Shown here piece after piece: positions 10,118-21,445 of a stretch of 64,000 bases of DNA (the first letter of the stretch is position 1; each line of letters opens with the position of its first letter). The notes under the pieces are model-generated. The model was not told where the DNA came from. It worked only from the letters and a program-made list of their open reading frames with translations, and did no database searches. Where the stretch lies: assembly GCA_907163375.1 (NCBI GenBank), contig CAJQUW010005232.1, positions 324,501 through 388,500 on the forward strand. Direction: 5' to 3'. The position numbers were made by a program, and so were the translations under genes. The stretch is from Prostheceraeus crozeri. Lineage: Eukaryota > Platyhelminthes > Polycladida > Euryleptidae.

Positions 10118-11160
10118 TTGCACAGAGCGCGAATGGATGAACGATCCAAATCTATGTATCTGCCATTCAAATTTCATGGTCGTAGATCCAAGCATTTCAT
10201 CACTTCAAATTCGGAAACTTACTTCTACTTACCAGCAACAAGCGATTTAGTAATCATGGAAGAGTCCCCTGCTTTTCTTGGCAATTTAACTTGCTTTCCA
10301 AATGGTATATATGGAAGCACATCACAAATTGATGCATATGCCCAGGAATCAATGATGGGCTTTCTTAACAATGACGATGTGGATCTTGATGACTTTCTCG
10401 ATATTGAACAAACATCTTCAAACGCTAATTATTCGTCTACAGGGAGTAGCCGTCAAACCATGCCTGATCCTTCAATTACTCCAACTTCCTCCCAAAGATT
10501 TGTCGCCCCTATATCTGATGCAACTACTCAAGAGCTAAATCATTCTGTTGTTCCCAAAAAAACACTATCGAGGGATACTTGGGCCCATAATGCCTTGAAA
10601 GAATGGCAAGCTCATCGTACCGTACAACCAGGGCTGAGGAGGCCCTTGACAAGGAGTTGATTTTGTGGACAGATAGTGAGTTGAACTATTGGATACCCAA
10701 ATTCATTTATGAAATTCGCAAGAAAAATGGTTTGCGTTATCCAGCGAATTCTCTGGTGTCGATCATGTCTGGGCTTTAGCATAAGATCAATCAAATGGAT
10801 TCAAAAAAGTCGATCAATTTTTTTCGCAAAGAATGCTTCAAAAACGTAATGGAAGCTCCAGATGCCAATATGAAGATTTCTTCTCAGGGTGGAATTGGCA
10901 TTCACACAAAAAGCGCTGAAGCTTTAAGCCGTGATGAAGAAGAGTTGCTTTGGAATTCCTCCCAACTGGGCTATGAAAATCCAACACAATAACTGAACAC
11001 TCTGTTTTTTTTAAACGGATTGCATTTTGCGATTCGTGGCGGGGAAGAACACCAAGCACTTCAAATCACGCAATTCGAATTCATTACTAAACCTGGTGAA
11101 CTCCGAAAAGTTGTTTATAAGGAAGGCACTACCAAAACCTACTCAGGTGGCCACAGAGCT
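10118..11160 (+). pseudogene. Crypton-type (DUF3504) tyrosine-recombinase element, decayed
   Basis: The first ORF (10118-10660) has an acidic, Ser/Thr-rich N-terminus, with a likelier start at the Met of MEESPAFLG (10257), and ends in SRDTWAHNALKEWQAHR. The following pieces, in shifted frames, read WTDSELNYWIPKFIYEIRKK, LRYPANSLVSIMSGL, then ALSRDEEELLWNSSQLGYENP (10920-10985) and FFLNGLHFAIRGGEEHQAL (11006-11065), then FEFITKPGELRKVVYKEG and TTKTYSGG. These match the DUF3504 region shared by Crypton transposons and their host derivatives (ZMYM/QRICH/KCTD1-like). Breaks: a frameshift near 10620-10660, a TAG stop near 10779, and a TAA near 10990. The frame ends abruptly at about 11150-11165, where LINE sequence begins, so the recombinase C-terminus with its catalytic Tyr is absent. 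A cellular DUF3504 gene copy is an alternative to a transposon. Confidence 0.75.
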
Positions 11161-11177
11161 TTGTCACTGATCACAAG

Positions 11178-11763
11178 TTGCTGCATTGCACGATCGACCT
11201 GGCGGAGCCGCTCTTCAAACCCCCCAAGTTGACAGCACGGCGCTTCTTTGGGTGCTTAAACAGCGCCGTACACCGGATGGAGTTCGTTTCTGCGTTTGAA
11301 CGCGCGATGGAAGTCGCCGAGACTCCGTCGTACGCTGACATTGCTGCTGCAGTGCGTTCGGCGACCAATGAGACTATGCCGCTCCTGAGGCCTCCACAGA
11401 ACGGCGTCGCCATTTGGGAATCGAGTCCAGAGGTGCAGAGCGCGAGGAGACGTGTCTCGGCGCTGCGTCGTTCAGGTCGGCACGATGAGGCAAACAAGGC
11501 GTCTCTAGAGCTTGCGGAAACGTACAACGAGCAAGTGCAAGCGGCCATCAACACCGAACTGCGAAACGTCAGTGCCCAAACCGACTCAGCCCGTCGAAAT
11601 TCTGAAGCCTGGCAAGTGACCAACCGTCTTACTGGAAGAAAGGCACGCACGCAGCTGAACATCTACGGCGAAACTCCTGAGGCTAGGAAGGAGGTGATGC
11701 GATCGTTCTTCTCCCGAATCGTCAATGCTGTGCCGCCCGAATCAACGACAATCTCTCCCTTAA
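11178..11763 (+). CDS. LINE ORF, region upstream of the RT (5' block)
   Basis: An open frame of about 195 codons with a region typical of the segment between endonuclease and RT in LINE polyproteins: FGCLNSAVHRMEF, an Arg/Ala-rich helical part (EVQSARRRVSALRRSGRH), and AWQVTNRLTGRKA, which resembles the conserved stretch of W(K/R)..N.L.G found just before RT domains. No catalytic residues lie in this block. It stops artificially inside the piggyBac end (SPLTL is read partly from inserted DNA). The endonuclease domain expected further upstream is absent, so the copy is 5'-truncated at the Crypton boundary. Confidence 0.7.
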
Positions 11764-13591
11764 CCCTTTAAGCGCCAAAGTCGCATTATTGCGACGAGCA
11801 ACTTGTACGTTGATATTGGTAGCATTATATCGGTTTTACTTTGCTTTACTGATGCACATATTCATATCAGGTATCTGTTGATCACAACAAGTCTTCTTCA
11901 TTCATTTACTTCGCCTAGATTGGTTATAATGATCGTGTGGAGAACCAATCACAGGCGAGATTTCTATCGATTTTGAACACACGCAATCACACTGTTATCG
12001 TGACTGTGTTTGCTTGTGGGAAGTGTGTGATCATTCTTCCAGGATGGCACGACGTAGATTCGGTGCAGAAAGAGCAGGAGAATTGATCACTCAGGACTCC
12101 GGTAGTGAACCAGAATCAGAAAATGATGTAGACATACAACTTTCAGGTCCTGGTCATTCTAGTAATGCTCTCGGAATTGGTAATGGAGACTCCCTGCCGC
12201 CCCCTCGTAGTCGACGCCGCCGGATTGCTGCTCCGGAGTTACAGCAGGAATGGACTATTCTCGATGGACCAGAGCAGCAGTTGGACCATTGGTTACCAGT
12301 TTTTTGTGATAATAATACGGGATATCAAGGTGATCTAAATCTAGAAACTGCTGCACCTATTGATGTGATAAACTTATTCTTTACATCCGACTTCTGGACT
12401 TTGTTAGTGACTGAGACCAATCGTTATGCTGAACAATATCTCAATGACAATGAGCTTCCCCCGAAATCGTGGTTTAGAGATTGGAAACTAGTAACTGTTC
12501 TAGAAATGAAGGCTTTCCTTTCTTTACATTTCGCCATGGGCCTTGTCCAGAAGTCAGAAATTGAAGACTATTGGTCAACCTACTGGCTAACATAGACACC
12601 CGGTTTTTCTAAAATCATGTTCAGAAATCGCTTTGAAATAATATTATCTTCTGCATTTCAACAACAATTCAGAACAGATACTACGTGGTACGCCTGGTTA
12701 TGACCGACTATTCAAAATTCAACCATTGATCAATGTTTTACAACCCAAGTTTTCTGCTTTGTATAATCCAAAGAAAGAATTATCTGTGGATGAACTGACG
12801 ATTGCTTTCAAGGGCAGAAGTGTTTTGAAACAGTATAACAAAATGAAACCTGATAAATGGGGATACAAAGGATTTGCCGTATCTGAGGCAGAAACAGGGT
12901 ATCTTCTTGATATTTCTTTGTATGTTGGTAAATCTGACGAAGACGATACTGGTGCGTCTCCCTCACATCGCGTTGTTCGAGATCTAGTGAACAGGTATGA
13001 AGGGAAAGGTCACGAAGTGTATATCGACAGTTATTACAGTGGAGTCCCTCTTGCTATAGATCTCAGTTACAAAGGTATTGGTGTTTGTGGCACTATAAAT
13101 TCAAACAGACGCGGTCTTCCATTGGGCTTGAAGCCAGCGAATCTATCTCTACAGAAAGGGGATGATCCTGTATTTGCAAGTAATGGTAAGCTTTTGGTAT
13201 GCGCCTGGCAGGATACCAAACGCGTTATTATGTTATCCACTGTTCACACAAATGATTGTGTGGAAAAGCAGATTCGATCTAGACAGAGTGAGACTGGATA
13301 TCGAACCATTTCGAAACCAGTATGTGTTGCTGATTATAACCAACACATGGGTGGTGCGGACCTAACAGGGCAGAAATCCAAAACCTATCTGTTTCCTCAT
13401 CGCTCCAGGAAATGGTATCACAGAATTCTGAACACGTTTTTGAGCATTTGTGCTGTGAATGCCCATATCATATTCAAGTCGCATCCACCAAATTCCTTAA
13501 TCTCACTGAAATCTTTCATTCAAAAGATTTGTGTATCGCTGCTGGAATGAAAATAGAATTTTCGAAAAAAATGCGGCGCCTAAAGGGTTAA
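11760..13591 (+). mobile_element. piggyBac transposon with TTAA target duplication
   Basis: TTAA at 11760-11763 and 13588-13591 brackets an element of 1824 bp (11764-13587). The terminal inverted repeats are CCCTTTAAGCGCC and, read from the other end, CCCTTTAGGCGCC, so 12 of 13 positions match. It carries one transposase gene in the same direction as the host LINE. Short length and clean ends suggest a fairly young insertion, younger than the LINE it interrupts. Confidence 0.93.
12014..13550 (+). pseudogene. piggyBac transposase, one stop and one frameshift
   Basis: The transposase cuts and pastes at TTAA via a DDD active site. Part 1 (12014-12592, start possibly the later Met of MARRRFG at 12044) has an acidic N-terminus and a DDE_Tnp_1_7-type region (DVINLFFTSDFWTLLVTETN, AFLSLHFAMGLVQK). 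Then comes a TAG at 12593, where TPGFSKIMFRNRFEII continues in frame, and a frameshift near 12655. Part 2 (12726-13550) has SVDELTIAFKGR (first Asp, ORF residue 22), VYIDSYYSG (second Asp, residue 101) and YNQHMGGADLTGQ (third Asp, residue 212), so all three catalytic Asp are present. The C-terminal cysteine-rich domain of classical piggyBac is not seen. The protein ends soon after SHPPNSL, shorter than usual for the family. Probably defective but only lightly damaged. Confidence 0.9.
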
Positions 13592-15100
13592 AAGCGACAG
13601 AATTGCCTTCACCGGATGACTTCGACAGCCGTCCCATCTCCGTGAGCGAGGTGTTGAAGACCGCATGGGAGTCACGCTGCGGGAGCTTCGGCTGACGGCA
13701 GTGGCCGCGGCTGTCGTTCCGGTGATGAACCATGTCTTGGAGGGCGGTCGAGCGCCAGTTCAGTGGAGGGAGTCCTTGGTGGTTGCTGTGCCAAAGAAGC
13801 CGAACTCCAACAAGATTGAAGATCATCGTGGGATCTCTCTGATGTCGTGCTCGGCGAAACTCTTCAACAAAGTGTTGCTCCGCCGAGTACAACCGGTGCT
13901 CGAACCTCTCCTTCGTTCGGAACAGAACGGCTTCCGCCCGCACCGCGGTACTTTCCAGCAAATCTTGGCACTGCGCCGGGTAATTGAAGGTGCTACGAAG
14001 TACCAGACCAACGCCATTATCATATTCGTTGACTTTCGCAGAGCCTTCGATAGCGTCGACCGGCGTTATCTGAACGAGGTACTGAATATATATCAAGTGC
14101 ATTCAAGAATGATCAGCGGCATCATGGCCATGTATAAGGAGACGACTGCTCGAGTCCTGACAGCGGACGGCGTGACCCAGGAGTTCTGTACCAGCTCGGG
14201 TGTTCTGCAGGGTGACACGCTAGCTCCGTTCCTGTTTGTTCTTCTCCTGGACTGGGTACTTCGTGTGGCCATCCCAGATGACAGCAAAGGATTTTTGCTG
14301 GCGCGTCGGGTGGGTAGAAGAGTGCCGGAGCAGCGAGTGTCCGCGCTCGGATACGCGGATGACCTTGCGATCGTTTCGTCCACCGTTGCTGGTGCACAAG
14401 AAATGTTCAGCTCCTTGACTGCAACAGCCCGTCGAGTTGGCCTGCAAGTGAATGCAGCCAACACGGAAGTGCTTTGTGTCCCAGGACCACAGGTAAACGT
14501 TTTCTTCGACGAAGTTCCCCTTCCCATCTGCCAAAGAAGTTTTACGTACCTGGGTGGCCGAGTGCCGAGCTGCTCGGAGGACCTCCTGCGACGAAATCGG
14601 TTGGCGTGGACGGCGATGGGAAGGCTCCGAGCAGTCTTCGCATCAGAGGCTTTGACGGACGAGCTGCGCGTCAGACTGTTCACTGCGACCATCGAGACGG
14701 TCTTGCTATACAACGCCGTCACGTGGACCCTGACGCGCACTCTAGAGACCGAGCTGGACGGAGCGCATTCTCACCTGCTGCGGGCTGCCTTCAATGTGCA
14801 CTGGCCGGAGCGTGTGCGCAGCGCAGACCTGTACCAACGCGCGGGACTGCTACCACCAAGTCAAAAGTTGCGGCAAGACCGTCGGGCCCTCGCTGGAGAA
14901 CTCTTTCGGACAGAGAAGTCATGTCCTTAGCCTGCGCAGCGCCTTCTTCTCTGGCGGCCAGCGAAGCGGCAAAGGCGCAGACAAGGTCAAAGGAAGACTT
15001 ACCGAGAAATGCTGCATGAGGACTGTGGTGCACCGGACCTGCTGTCCGCTGACCAGCATGTGCGGCGACTTGCACAAGATCAGAAGATCTGACGCTTTAT
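13592..15100 (+). pseudogene. LINE reverse transcriptase block (3' block)
   Basis: Starts in the frame of PSPDDFDSRPISVSEVLKT (13606-13662), then shifts frame by about 13665 and continues to 14930. RT motifs: VVAVPKKPNSNKIEDHRGISL, EQNGFRPHRGTFQQI, FVDFRRAFDSVDR (first catalytic Asp near 14031), GVLQGDTLAPFLFVLLLDWVLR, and LGYADDLAIVS (YADD at about 14352). Downstream are TYLGGRVP and the thumb/C-terminal part with WPERVRSADLYQRAGLLPPS, a pattern in R4/Dong and RTE-like LINEs. The frame closes at 14928 after RTEKSCP, while residual similarity (APDLLSADQHVRRLAQDQK) continues in another frame to about 15090. At least two frame changes make it non-functional, but all RT catalytic residues remain. 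Confidence 0.88.
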
Positions 15101-15151
15101 GTTGATTAATGTAATTTGTTTCATTAAATAAAGCGTATTTGAATTGAATTG

Positions 15152-15220
15152 ACATCATTCTGTGAAAGTGTCAGTTTCGGCCTCGTTCCCAGCAGAAACT
15201 CGTTCTGGCTGCCGGACTAT
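15152..15220. mobile_element. solo end of the GTCCGGCAGCC MITE family
   Basis: ACATCATTCTGTGAAAGTGT...GCAGAAACTCGTTCTGGCTGCCGGAC, followed by TA. This is the same terminal sequence as in the elements at 36.4 and 42-44.3 kb. The LINE 3' tail joins it directly, so the LINE may have inserted into this MITE. Confidence 0.75.
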
Positions 15221-16781
15221 AACTTCTTATGATTTCTATGTTCATTAAAAATAATTTTTGCCAAATATAAAGTTTTACTTCGGAAAATAAAGTACCATAT
15301 TGGGGATAAAACATGCTTTAACTGATGTTAAACGGCTTCAATTTATTTAATGCTAAAATCTATGTCAATGGATTAACACAGAAAATGTTAAATATTTTAT
15401 TCCATTGATTAGATATAGACATATTCAACAATATAATTTCGCAATCAAATGGTGAACAAATGTTAAGCATCGTCTAGCTTGAGCAGGAAAATTGATGGAA
15501 ATATTACAAACGTGATTACTAAAATTGACAGTTATTCGCCAATTGCATACTTTCTGTGAAAAATTTAAAAAAACTTACAATCCAAGTGTTATATATATCT
15601 AAGAGTCTATGGCTTGATCATGGACCCTTAGATATCATCGCTTACTTAAATATGCGGTATATGGACGTGTCACGACTGCAATTATTTGCAATTCCCTTTT
15701 TAAAAGAAGATAGATAAATTGCTGCTAGAATTTGCAGTTGCAACCAAATTATTTATTGCACATTTCAATCACTCAATGCAATTGCTGCGCACCACAATAT
15801 TCATTGGCAGTTGCCAATTCTTGTAAGAGTTCTTTAATTCTTTAGTCTCTTCTTGATTGGGTTCAGAATCTTCTTTCAACGGATTCCCTGTATGGATGCG
15901 CGTATATTAGAGTATTGATGCATTTGATAGTAAAATGAATTGTTTACAAATTGATTCACAGTTTTATCCAGATGCTCACAAACCACAGCAATTTATCAAG
16001 CCTGTATACAAAAGACCGACCTCCATTCCAGTATATGCCATGGGAGTTGAGCGGCCCTCAGATATCTCATATTAATCATAGACGTCCCTGATTATATTCA
16101 GGAGAGTAGATATTAATATAGAAAGTCCATAGCTAGCTTCACAGTTGGTTTTTAAAAACTCAAAATGTCAAAATCAATAGTCTGTGCAGTAACGCTACCT
16201 TGATAATGATCGACAAAAGATGAGCGATATCTAATACTCTTTGTGGAGATATGTTGAAATATGAAAGGAAAGGGAACCATAGAGCGAATGAAATCTTGAA
16301 TGATCCAATGGTGAAATTGAATACAGAACAAATCAACGTTCGCACCAACCTGTTCTCGACAACCAGTGCTTCTCCCATTCAATTCGTATTTTATTTTCAG
16401 AAACTCTTTAATTCCCTCAGAAAACCTTGAGAGTCTAAAGTTATATGGCTGCCAGAAGAGACGCATCCACTTTAGATCGTGAAACTGAAGAAACTTATAT
16501 TTAAAAATAGATAGCAGAAAGACAGGGATAACTGGCTATCGTAGCGCAATGTCACGTTGAACCTCGCGTTCTCATGCTTTGTACGACGCAATAGGAAGAA
16601 AATGAATCCTATCTGATAAAGATGATGTTCAGGAGTTTTTTAATAGATGATGAGAAAATAATTGCTTTCAAGACTTTGAAGAGTTGTTGAGAAAAACTGT
16701 GTTATGATCATACAATGCAAATTTATGTGATTTAGTTACGGAGGTGCACTCTACGCAAAGTCCTGCGCTGAGACTAAAGAA
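15221..16781. other. no gene seen; scraps of dispersed repeats
   Basis: AT-rich. Around 15596-15632 TATCTAAGAGTCTATGG meets CATGGACCCTTAGATA head to head, which are the end sequences of the family A core without its middle. GCCATGGGAGTTGAGC near 16040 matches 7386-7400 inverted. Confidence 0.45.
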
Positions 16782-17916
16782 CAGTGGGCCATAAATTTAG
16801 GACCACAACACAAGTAAATAGTTTAGTTACGATAAATGCCTGTTTAGAAGATTGAAAACTAATGAATTCCATTGTTTTTTATTATAAGGAAAATAAAATA
16901 ATCAATATTTGCCAGGCTAATCGAGACTCTCGATGTTGTTTGTTGAAAGCGATATTGTCACTGATGCCGGTTTATGGAATACTGAAATATTTCGCAGTTG
17001 TGACAATTCATGAAGGTTACCAGCTTCTCCTGCAACACTTCCACGTATTTGGTATTCATCTTTTCATTTCTTGCCATAAACGTGAGCACTGAAGCATCCC
17101 CACACCATTATCGCAGGAGGATGCTTTACTGTTGGAGTCACGAAACGAGGATTGTAGCGCTCTCCGCAAGGTCGTCGAACAGAACCCGACCGTTTGAACA
17201 ACTGGAAAGTTGACTCGTCGAATCAAAGAACTTAAATCCATTGATCCATCGTCCAATTGTTATAGCGTCGGGCCCATGAGAGTCGAGATTTATTTATTCT
17301 TGAGGTTAGTAATGGTTTTCTCGCGGATCTGTACGAGCGAAGATTCATATGAGCCAAATGTCTACGAACAGATCTGGGAGATAATAGTTCCATAATCAGC
17401 TAACGTGTTGGAACATAATTGCTTTAAATGAATGGTTGATTTTGGACTTCTCGGCGGGTAAGGCGGCTATCAGTCGCTGTTGTTTTCTTCGGTGCACCTG
17501 ATCGTGGACGGCCACTAAAGGATTTCTTTTCGCGATACTTCACAATGGCTTGATGTACAGCAGTCTTTGATACAGTGAATGTGTTCGCAATATAGCGTGC
17601 GCTACGACCACTTTCATGGCAGGCGACTATCTGCGCTCTCACAGTTGGCTTGATGCTCTTTGCTTTGCCCATTCTCGGATTGTGACAGCTCATCGGTGAG
17701 CATTTGTATTTATCCTTTGGAATGTCTTGCAACCAGGACAGTGGGCGTCCCTAAACAAGGTTGTGACGTGTAGCTAACCATGAGAAGAATGATGAGTGAC
17801 TTATCATGTCACTAAAGCTTCAATGACTTAAAAAAACAAAAGCATAGAGCAGTACCAGAAATTGGTCTTAAATTAATGGCCAAATGTACGTGGTCTTAAA
17901 TTAATGGCCACCACTG
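16782..17916 (-). mobile_element. Tc1-type transposon, decayed
   Basis: Ends CAGTGGGCCATAAATTTAGG (left) and, read inward from the right, CAGTGGTGGCCATTAATTTA match with small differences. TA follows the right end. On the right the inner part of the repeat (GGCCATTAATTTAAGACCA) occurs twice in tandem. The transposase lies on the minus strand. Confidence 0.85.
16860..17732 (-). pseudogene. Tc1 transposase, broken
   Basis: An intact 5' block (17424-17732) encodes 102 residues: a start Met, then MGKAKSIKPTVRAQIVACHE leading into a first helix-turn-helix (SGRSARYIANTFTVSKTAVHQAIVKY) and the GRPRSG linker, the paired-like DNA-binding region of Tc1. Further pieces downstream on the same strand are LRSYRSARKPLLT, FDESTFQLF (first catalytic Asp context), RPCGERYNPRFVTPTVKHPPAIMVWGCFSA (second part of the core) and KPASVTISLSTN. 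Several stops and frame changes separate them, and the third catalytic residue region is not recognisable. Inactive relic. Confidence 0.85.
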
Positions 17917-17974
17917 TAAACTGCGCAGCTAAAAACTTTGTTTTTGTAGATGTGCTGAAGATTTGAGAGACCTT

Positions 17975-18060
17975 AGCTTAGCAACCGTCAAATCTCGACA
18001 GATGTAGTCACTCCGAGCCATATTCTAGCCTGTTGGAGCTCATCAGGCGTGAGCAAGTCC
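17975..18060 (-). ncRNA. decayed hammerhead SINE end next to the 40-bp array
   Basis: On the minus strand the order CTGATGAG - CTCCAACAGGCT - AGAATATGG - ACTACATCTGTCGAGATTTGA follows that of the 24.3-kb element (CTGATGAG - GCCCAACAGGCC - GAAACATG - TTACATCTGTTGAGATTTGA). The CTGATGA box is intact here, but stem II no longer pairs fully and GAAAC is lost. This is the anchor unit from which the minisatellite grew. Confidence 0.65.
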
Positions 18061-19033
18061 GAAGCAGAGAGGTTGGAGCTCCTCAGGCGTGAGCAGGTCC
18101 GAAGCAGAGACGTTGGAGCTCCTCAGGCGTGAGCAGGTCCGAAGCAGAGACGTTGGAGCTCACCAGGCGTGAGCAGGTCCGAAGCAGAGACGTTGGAGCT
18201 CACCAGGCGTGAGCAGGTCCGAAGCAGAGACGTTGGAGCTCACCAGGCGTGAGCAAGTCCGAAGCAGAGACGTTGGAGCTCACCAGGCGTGAGCAGGTCT
18301 GAAGCAGAGACGTTGGAGCTCACCGACGTGAGCAAGTCCGAAGCAGAGACGTTGGAGCTCACCAGGCGTGAGCAAGTCCGAAGCAGAGACGTTGGAGCTC
18401 ACCGACGTGAGCAAGTCCGAAGCAGAGACGTTGGAGCTCACCAGGCGTGAGCAAGTCCGAAGCAGAGAGGTTGGAGCTCACCAGGCGTGAGCAGGTCCGA
18501 AGCAGAGACGTTTGAGCTCACCAGGCGTGAGCAAGTCCGAAGCAGAGATGTTGGAGCTCACCAGGCGTGAGCAAGTCTGAAGAAGAGACGTTGGATCTCA
18601 TCAGGCGTGAGCAAGTCCGAAGCAGAGACGTTGGAGCTCACCAGGCGTGAGCAGGTCCGAAGCAGAGAGGTTGGAGCTCACCAGGCGTGAGCAAGTACGA
18701 AGCAGAGACGTTGGAGCTCACCAGGCGTGAGCAAGTCCGAAGCAGAGACGTTGGAGCTCACCAGGCGTGAGCAGGCCCGAAGCAGAGACGTTGGAGCTCA
18801 CCAGGCGTGAGCAGGTCCGAAGCAGAGACGTTGGAGCTCACCAGGCGTGAGCAGGTCCGAAGCAGAGAGGTTGGAGCTCACCAGGCGTGAGCAAGTCCGA
18901 AGCAGAGACGTTGGAGCTCACCAGGCGTGAGCAGGTCTGAAGAAGAGACGTTGTAGCTCACCAGGCGTGAGCAGGTCCGAAGCAGAGACGTTGTAGCTCA
19001 CCAGGCGTGAGCAGGTCTGAAACAGAGACGAAA
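18032..19033. repeat. 40-bp minisatellite, about 25 units
   Basis: The unit contains GTTGGAGCTCACCAGGCGTG followed by AGCAGGTCCGAAGCAGAGAC. A few units are 38-39 bp (CACCGACGTGAG variant). Units vary at AAGTCC/AGGTCC, GACG/GAGG and CACC/CATC/CTCC. Read on the minus strand, the unit corresponds to the stretch of the hammerhead SINE from the end of the tRNA-like part (GCTCCAACGTC) through the B-box region and the 5' stem I strand to CTGATGAGC. The array is therefore an expansion of the tRNA-like/ribozyme junction. Confidence 0.9.
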
Positions 19034-21440
19034 TTGGGAAAGAAATTTACGATGTTTGAATTAATTATTGGAACCACTTAGAAAGCAGCAGTGACAAAAT
19101 GCTAGAGTTTTACTTGCTAGTCTTCTAGCAACACTGGAAAATCCCTTGGGGCTGAGCCCAGACGCGGATGCATTAGGGGTGAAGCATGTATCTTCTTTAA
19201 GCGTGTGTGATTCTTTTTTAGTTTTTCATGCTTATTATCTGTTATGTTGTTATGATGAGCACTAGAACTCATGAATTCATTGACATGAAGGTAGTGAATG
19301 TTCCATGGCATGTAATTGAAGTGCCATTGTCTTCCAATTAACTGATTTCACAATCCTGCGGCAGAACTTTACATGTTTTCCATCGCTGACATTCCTTACT
19401 TTATGCTGTGACATTCTGGATGATGTGAATGTTGCGTTGTCCTCAGTTTTACAGTCATACGAGTAGTAAGCACTCGAAAAATTTCAGCTTCCGCTGTTGA
19501 TCCCAAAAGTCTTTTCTTTTGAACTTTTCTAGTTTACATTACAGGCTTCTTTAAGATGCACTGATGGACAAACGTTCAATATGTCCTGATGGCCCATAGA
19601 GCTGCGGTGTACAGGATTTGTGTCAGCATTCTTGATACGTGCAAGGTGAAATGTTAGCATATTATGCCTGCATTCTGCTTATAGAAGTCATAAGTAGTGC
19701 CTGAAGTGCTATTTTCGTAAATCACATCAAAAATGATTTGCTTACACGGAAAAATGATCTAAAGGATCTCTCGACTGATCACATTCTCAAGTTTCTCTAA
19801 TTCTGAGTTTTTTCTCAATTTTCTTTAATTTCCAATTTTGAAATGTTTGCGTGGTAGCATAACACCGACGCAGAAAATTTACTAGACTTGCTGTTTCATG
19901 AAACCCGAAGTGCTAGTTTCGACGATCTTTTGGGGTCTTAGTGCTTTACAGACAAGAAATAGCCTGAGGAATATAAGGTTATAATTGAGAGGGATATTAA
20001 TTTAATTTGCAAATGAATTTGTACTTTTTACAATGCATTATCCAATTGTAGCGGAACAATTTGACAACCCCTGGATAGTATCAACTGAGAGACTTATAGA
20101 AACCAAATAAGCCCATAAATCTTTAACCATTTATACTGGGGCTATTTTCAAATATTATGTTTTTTAAAATTTAATTTTCATGCACAACTTGCTGGCGCTT
20201 TAGGCAACATGAGGATGAAGTGGTACTTTTAGAATCTTCTCTTTCTTTTGGTACTTTCTCCGATACGGAGCGAATCTTATCGAATGAGTGAGTTTGGTAC
20301 CCAACCCCACAGTAGGGGTTATAAGAAATTGAATTACATGCTGCCTTCAAAAAATTGCAATTGATTGACTTGTAATGGGGAAGGTGCATAAATTACTTGC
20401 AATGCCGTCACCACTCTCTCATCATCGCAAGACGAACATTGTAACCACAATGATTGATCCAGATCCTCTGCTTACAAGCTTGCTAATCATATTATTCTAT
20501 TCACAAGCTGATTGATATCAGGTTTCTAATCAGGAACTATTTGGTGCATATCTCTATGCTGCATCATTTTTCTGGTGCAACTTTTAACTTTTAAAGCTCA
20601 CCTTGATACTGGTGTGTAGGCACGTGTCATTATTCATTCACTGGATCATTGATTATCACTGTAGTTATGATACATGAAGTTGAATATGTTCCAAAATTTA
20701 TGTGTATTTGCCGGTTGTCTTCAACTTGCTGAGACTTAACGCAATCATCTTCGAGAATCAAGCATGATTGTGATTTTAAGTGAAAAATTTCTTAACAGGG
20801 AATCCATATTATTGCTTCATTATTCGTTGTCATATAGCTGCATGATATTGATTGACTGCCGATGAAAGAATTGTAATCAATTAATTCATCGAGACCACAT
20901 TGGCCGATTTGCCACTTTCTTAACCTCCTCAGCATTGCCCCAAATTTCATGAAATTCAAGGGGCAACACATGTAATGTTTCTACTGTCGATTTCATTGTC
21001 TCGAATTCACTCAACGGTATTATAAAGCAATTCAAATATAATATCAACGATTTTGACAGAATTTTGAAATCTTATCGAATTTTGGCTGTAAATCTACTGT
21101 TGATTGCTATTTACACATGATTATGCTATGACAAACTAAGAATACACAGAAAAGCAACTTCTGAGTACAAAAAGATATCGGGAAGAATGATTTATGAGAG
21201 TATCACAATTCAAATATTCGTGTGTGAAATGTGGAAGATTTTCCTTCAAAACCATCTGTGAAATCACTTCAGAAATGATTACAAAGAAGAAGGACGACTT
21301 ACAAATACCCAGGGAATTCAAATGATTAGGAAAATACACAAAACGTTCCTTAAATGCACATTGAGTGCTAGAATAATTAATAAGTGTTAATTAGCATTGA
21401 ATTTCCACTAGTTTGTTCGATAGAAAATGTTTATAGTATA
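19034..21440. other. no gene seen
   Basis: AT-rich intergenic sequence. No ORF with family features and no clear repeats by eye. Confidence 0.5.
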
Positions 21441-21445
21441 TGACA

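Larger units (their letters stand above)
11165..15151 (+). mobile_element. LINE (non-LTR retrotransposon), split by a piggyBac
   Basis: Coding sequence of one LINE lies in two blocks, 11178-11763 and 13592-15100, separated by a piggyBac with TTAA on both sides. The G+C-rich codon use stands out from the surroundings. Removing 11764-13591 puts the left frame directly onto the frame reading PSPDDFDSRPISVSEVLKT just right of the piggyBac, so the insertion is clean. The 5' part is missing, as usual for LINEs. The 3' end has an AATAAA-like signal near 15127 and a short TTGAATTGAATTGA tail at about 15138-15151, then abuts a MITE end. Clade assignment (R4/Dong-like or RTE-like) is tentative. Confidence 0.85.

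Noticed and set aside
14093-14740. 215-codon minus-strand ORF
   Set aside because: Antisense shadow of the LINE reverse transcriptase, helped by its G+C-rich codons.
18032-19033. Regular 40-bp repeats resembling a CRISPR array
   Set aside because: The repeats abut with no unique spacers, no cas genes are present, and the DNA is eukaryotic. The unit derives from a SINE/hammerhead sequence.
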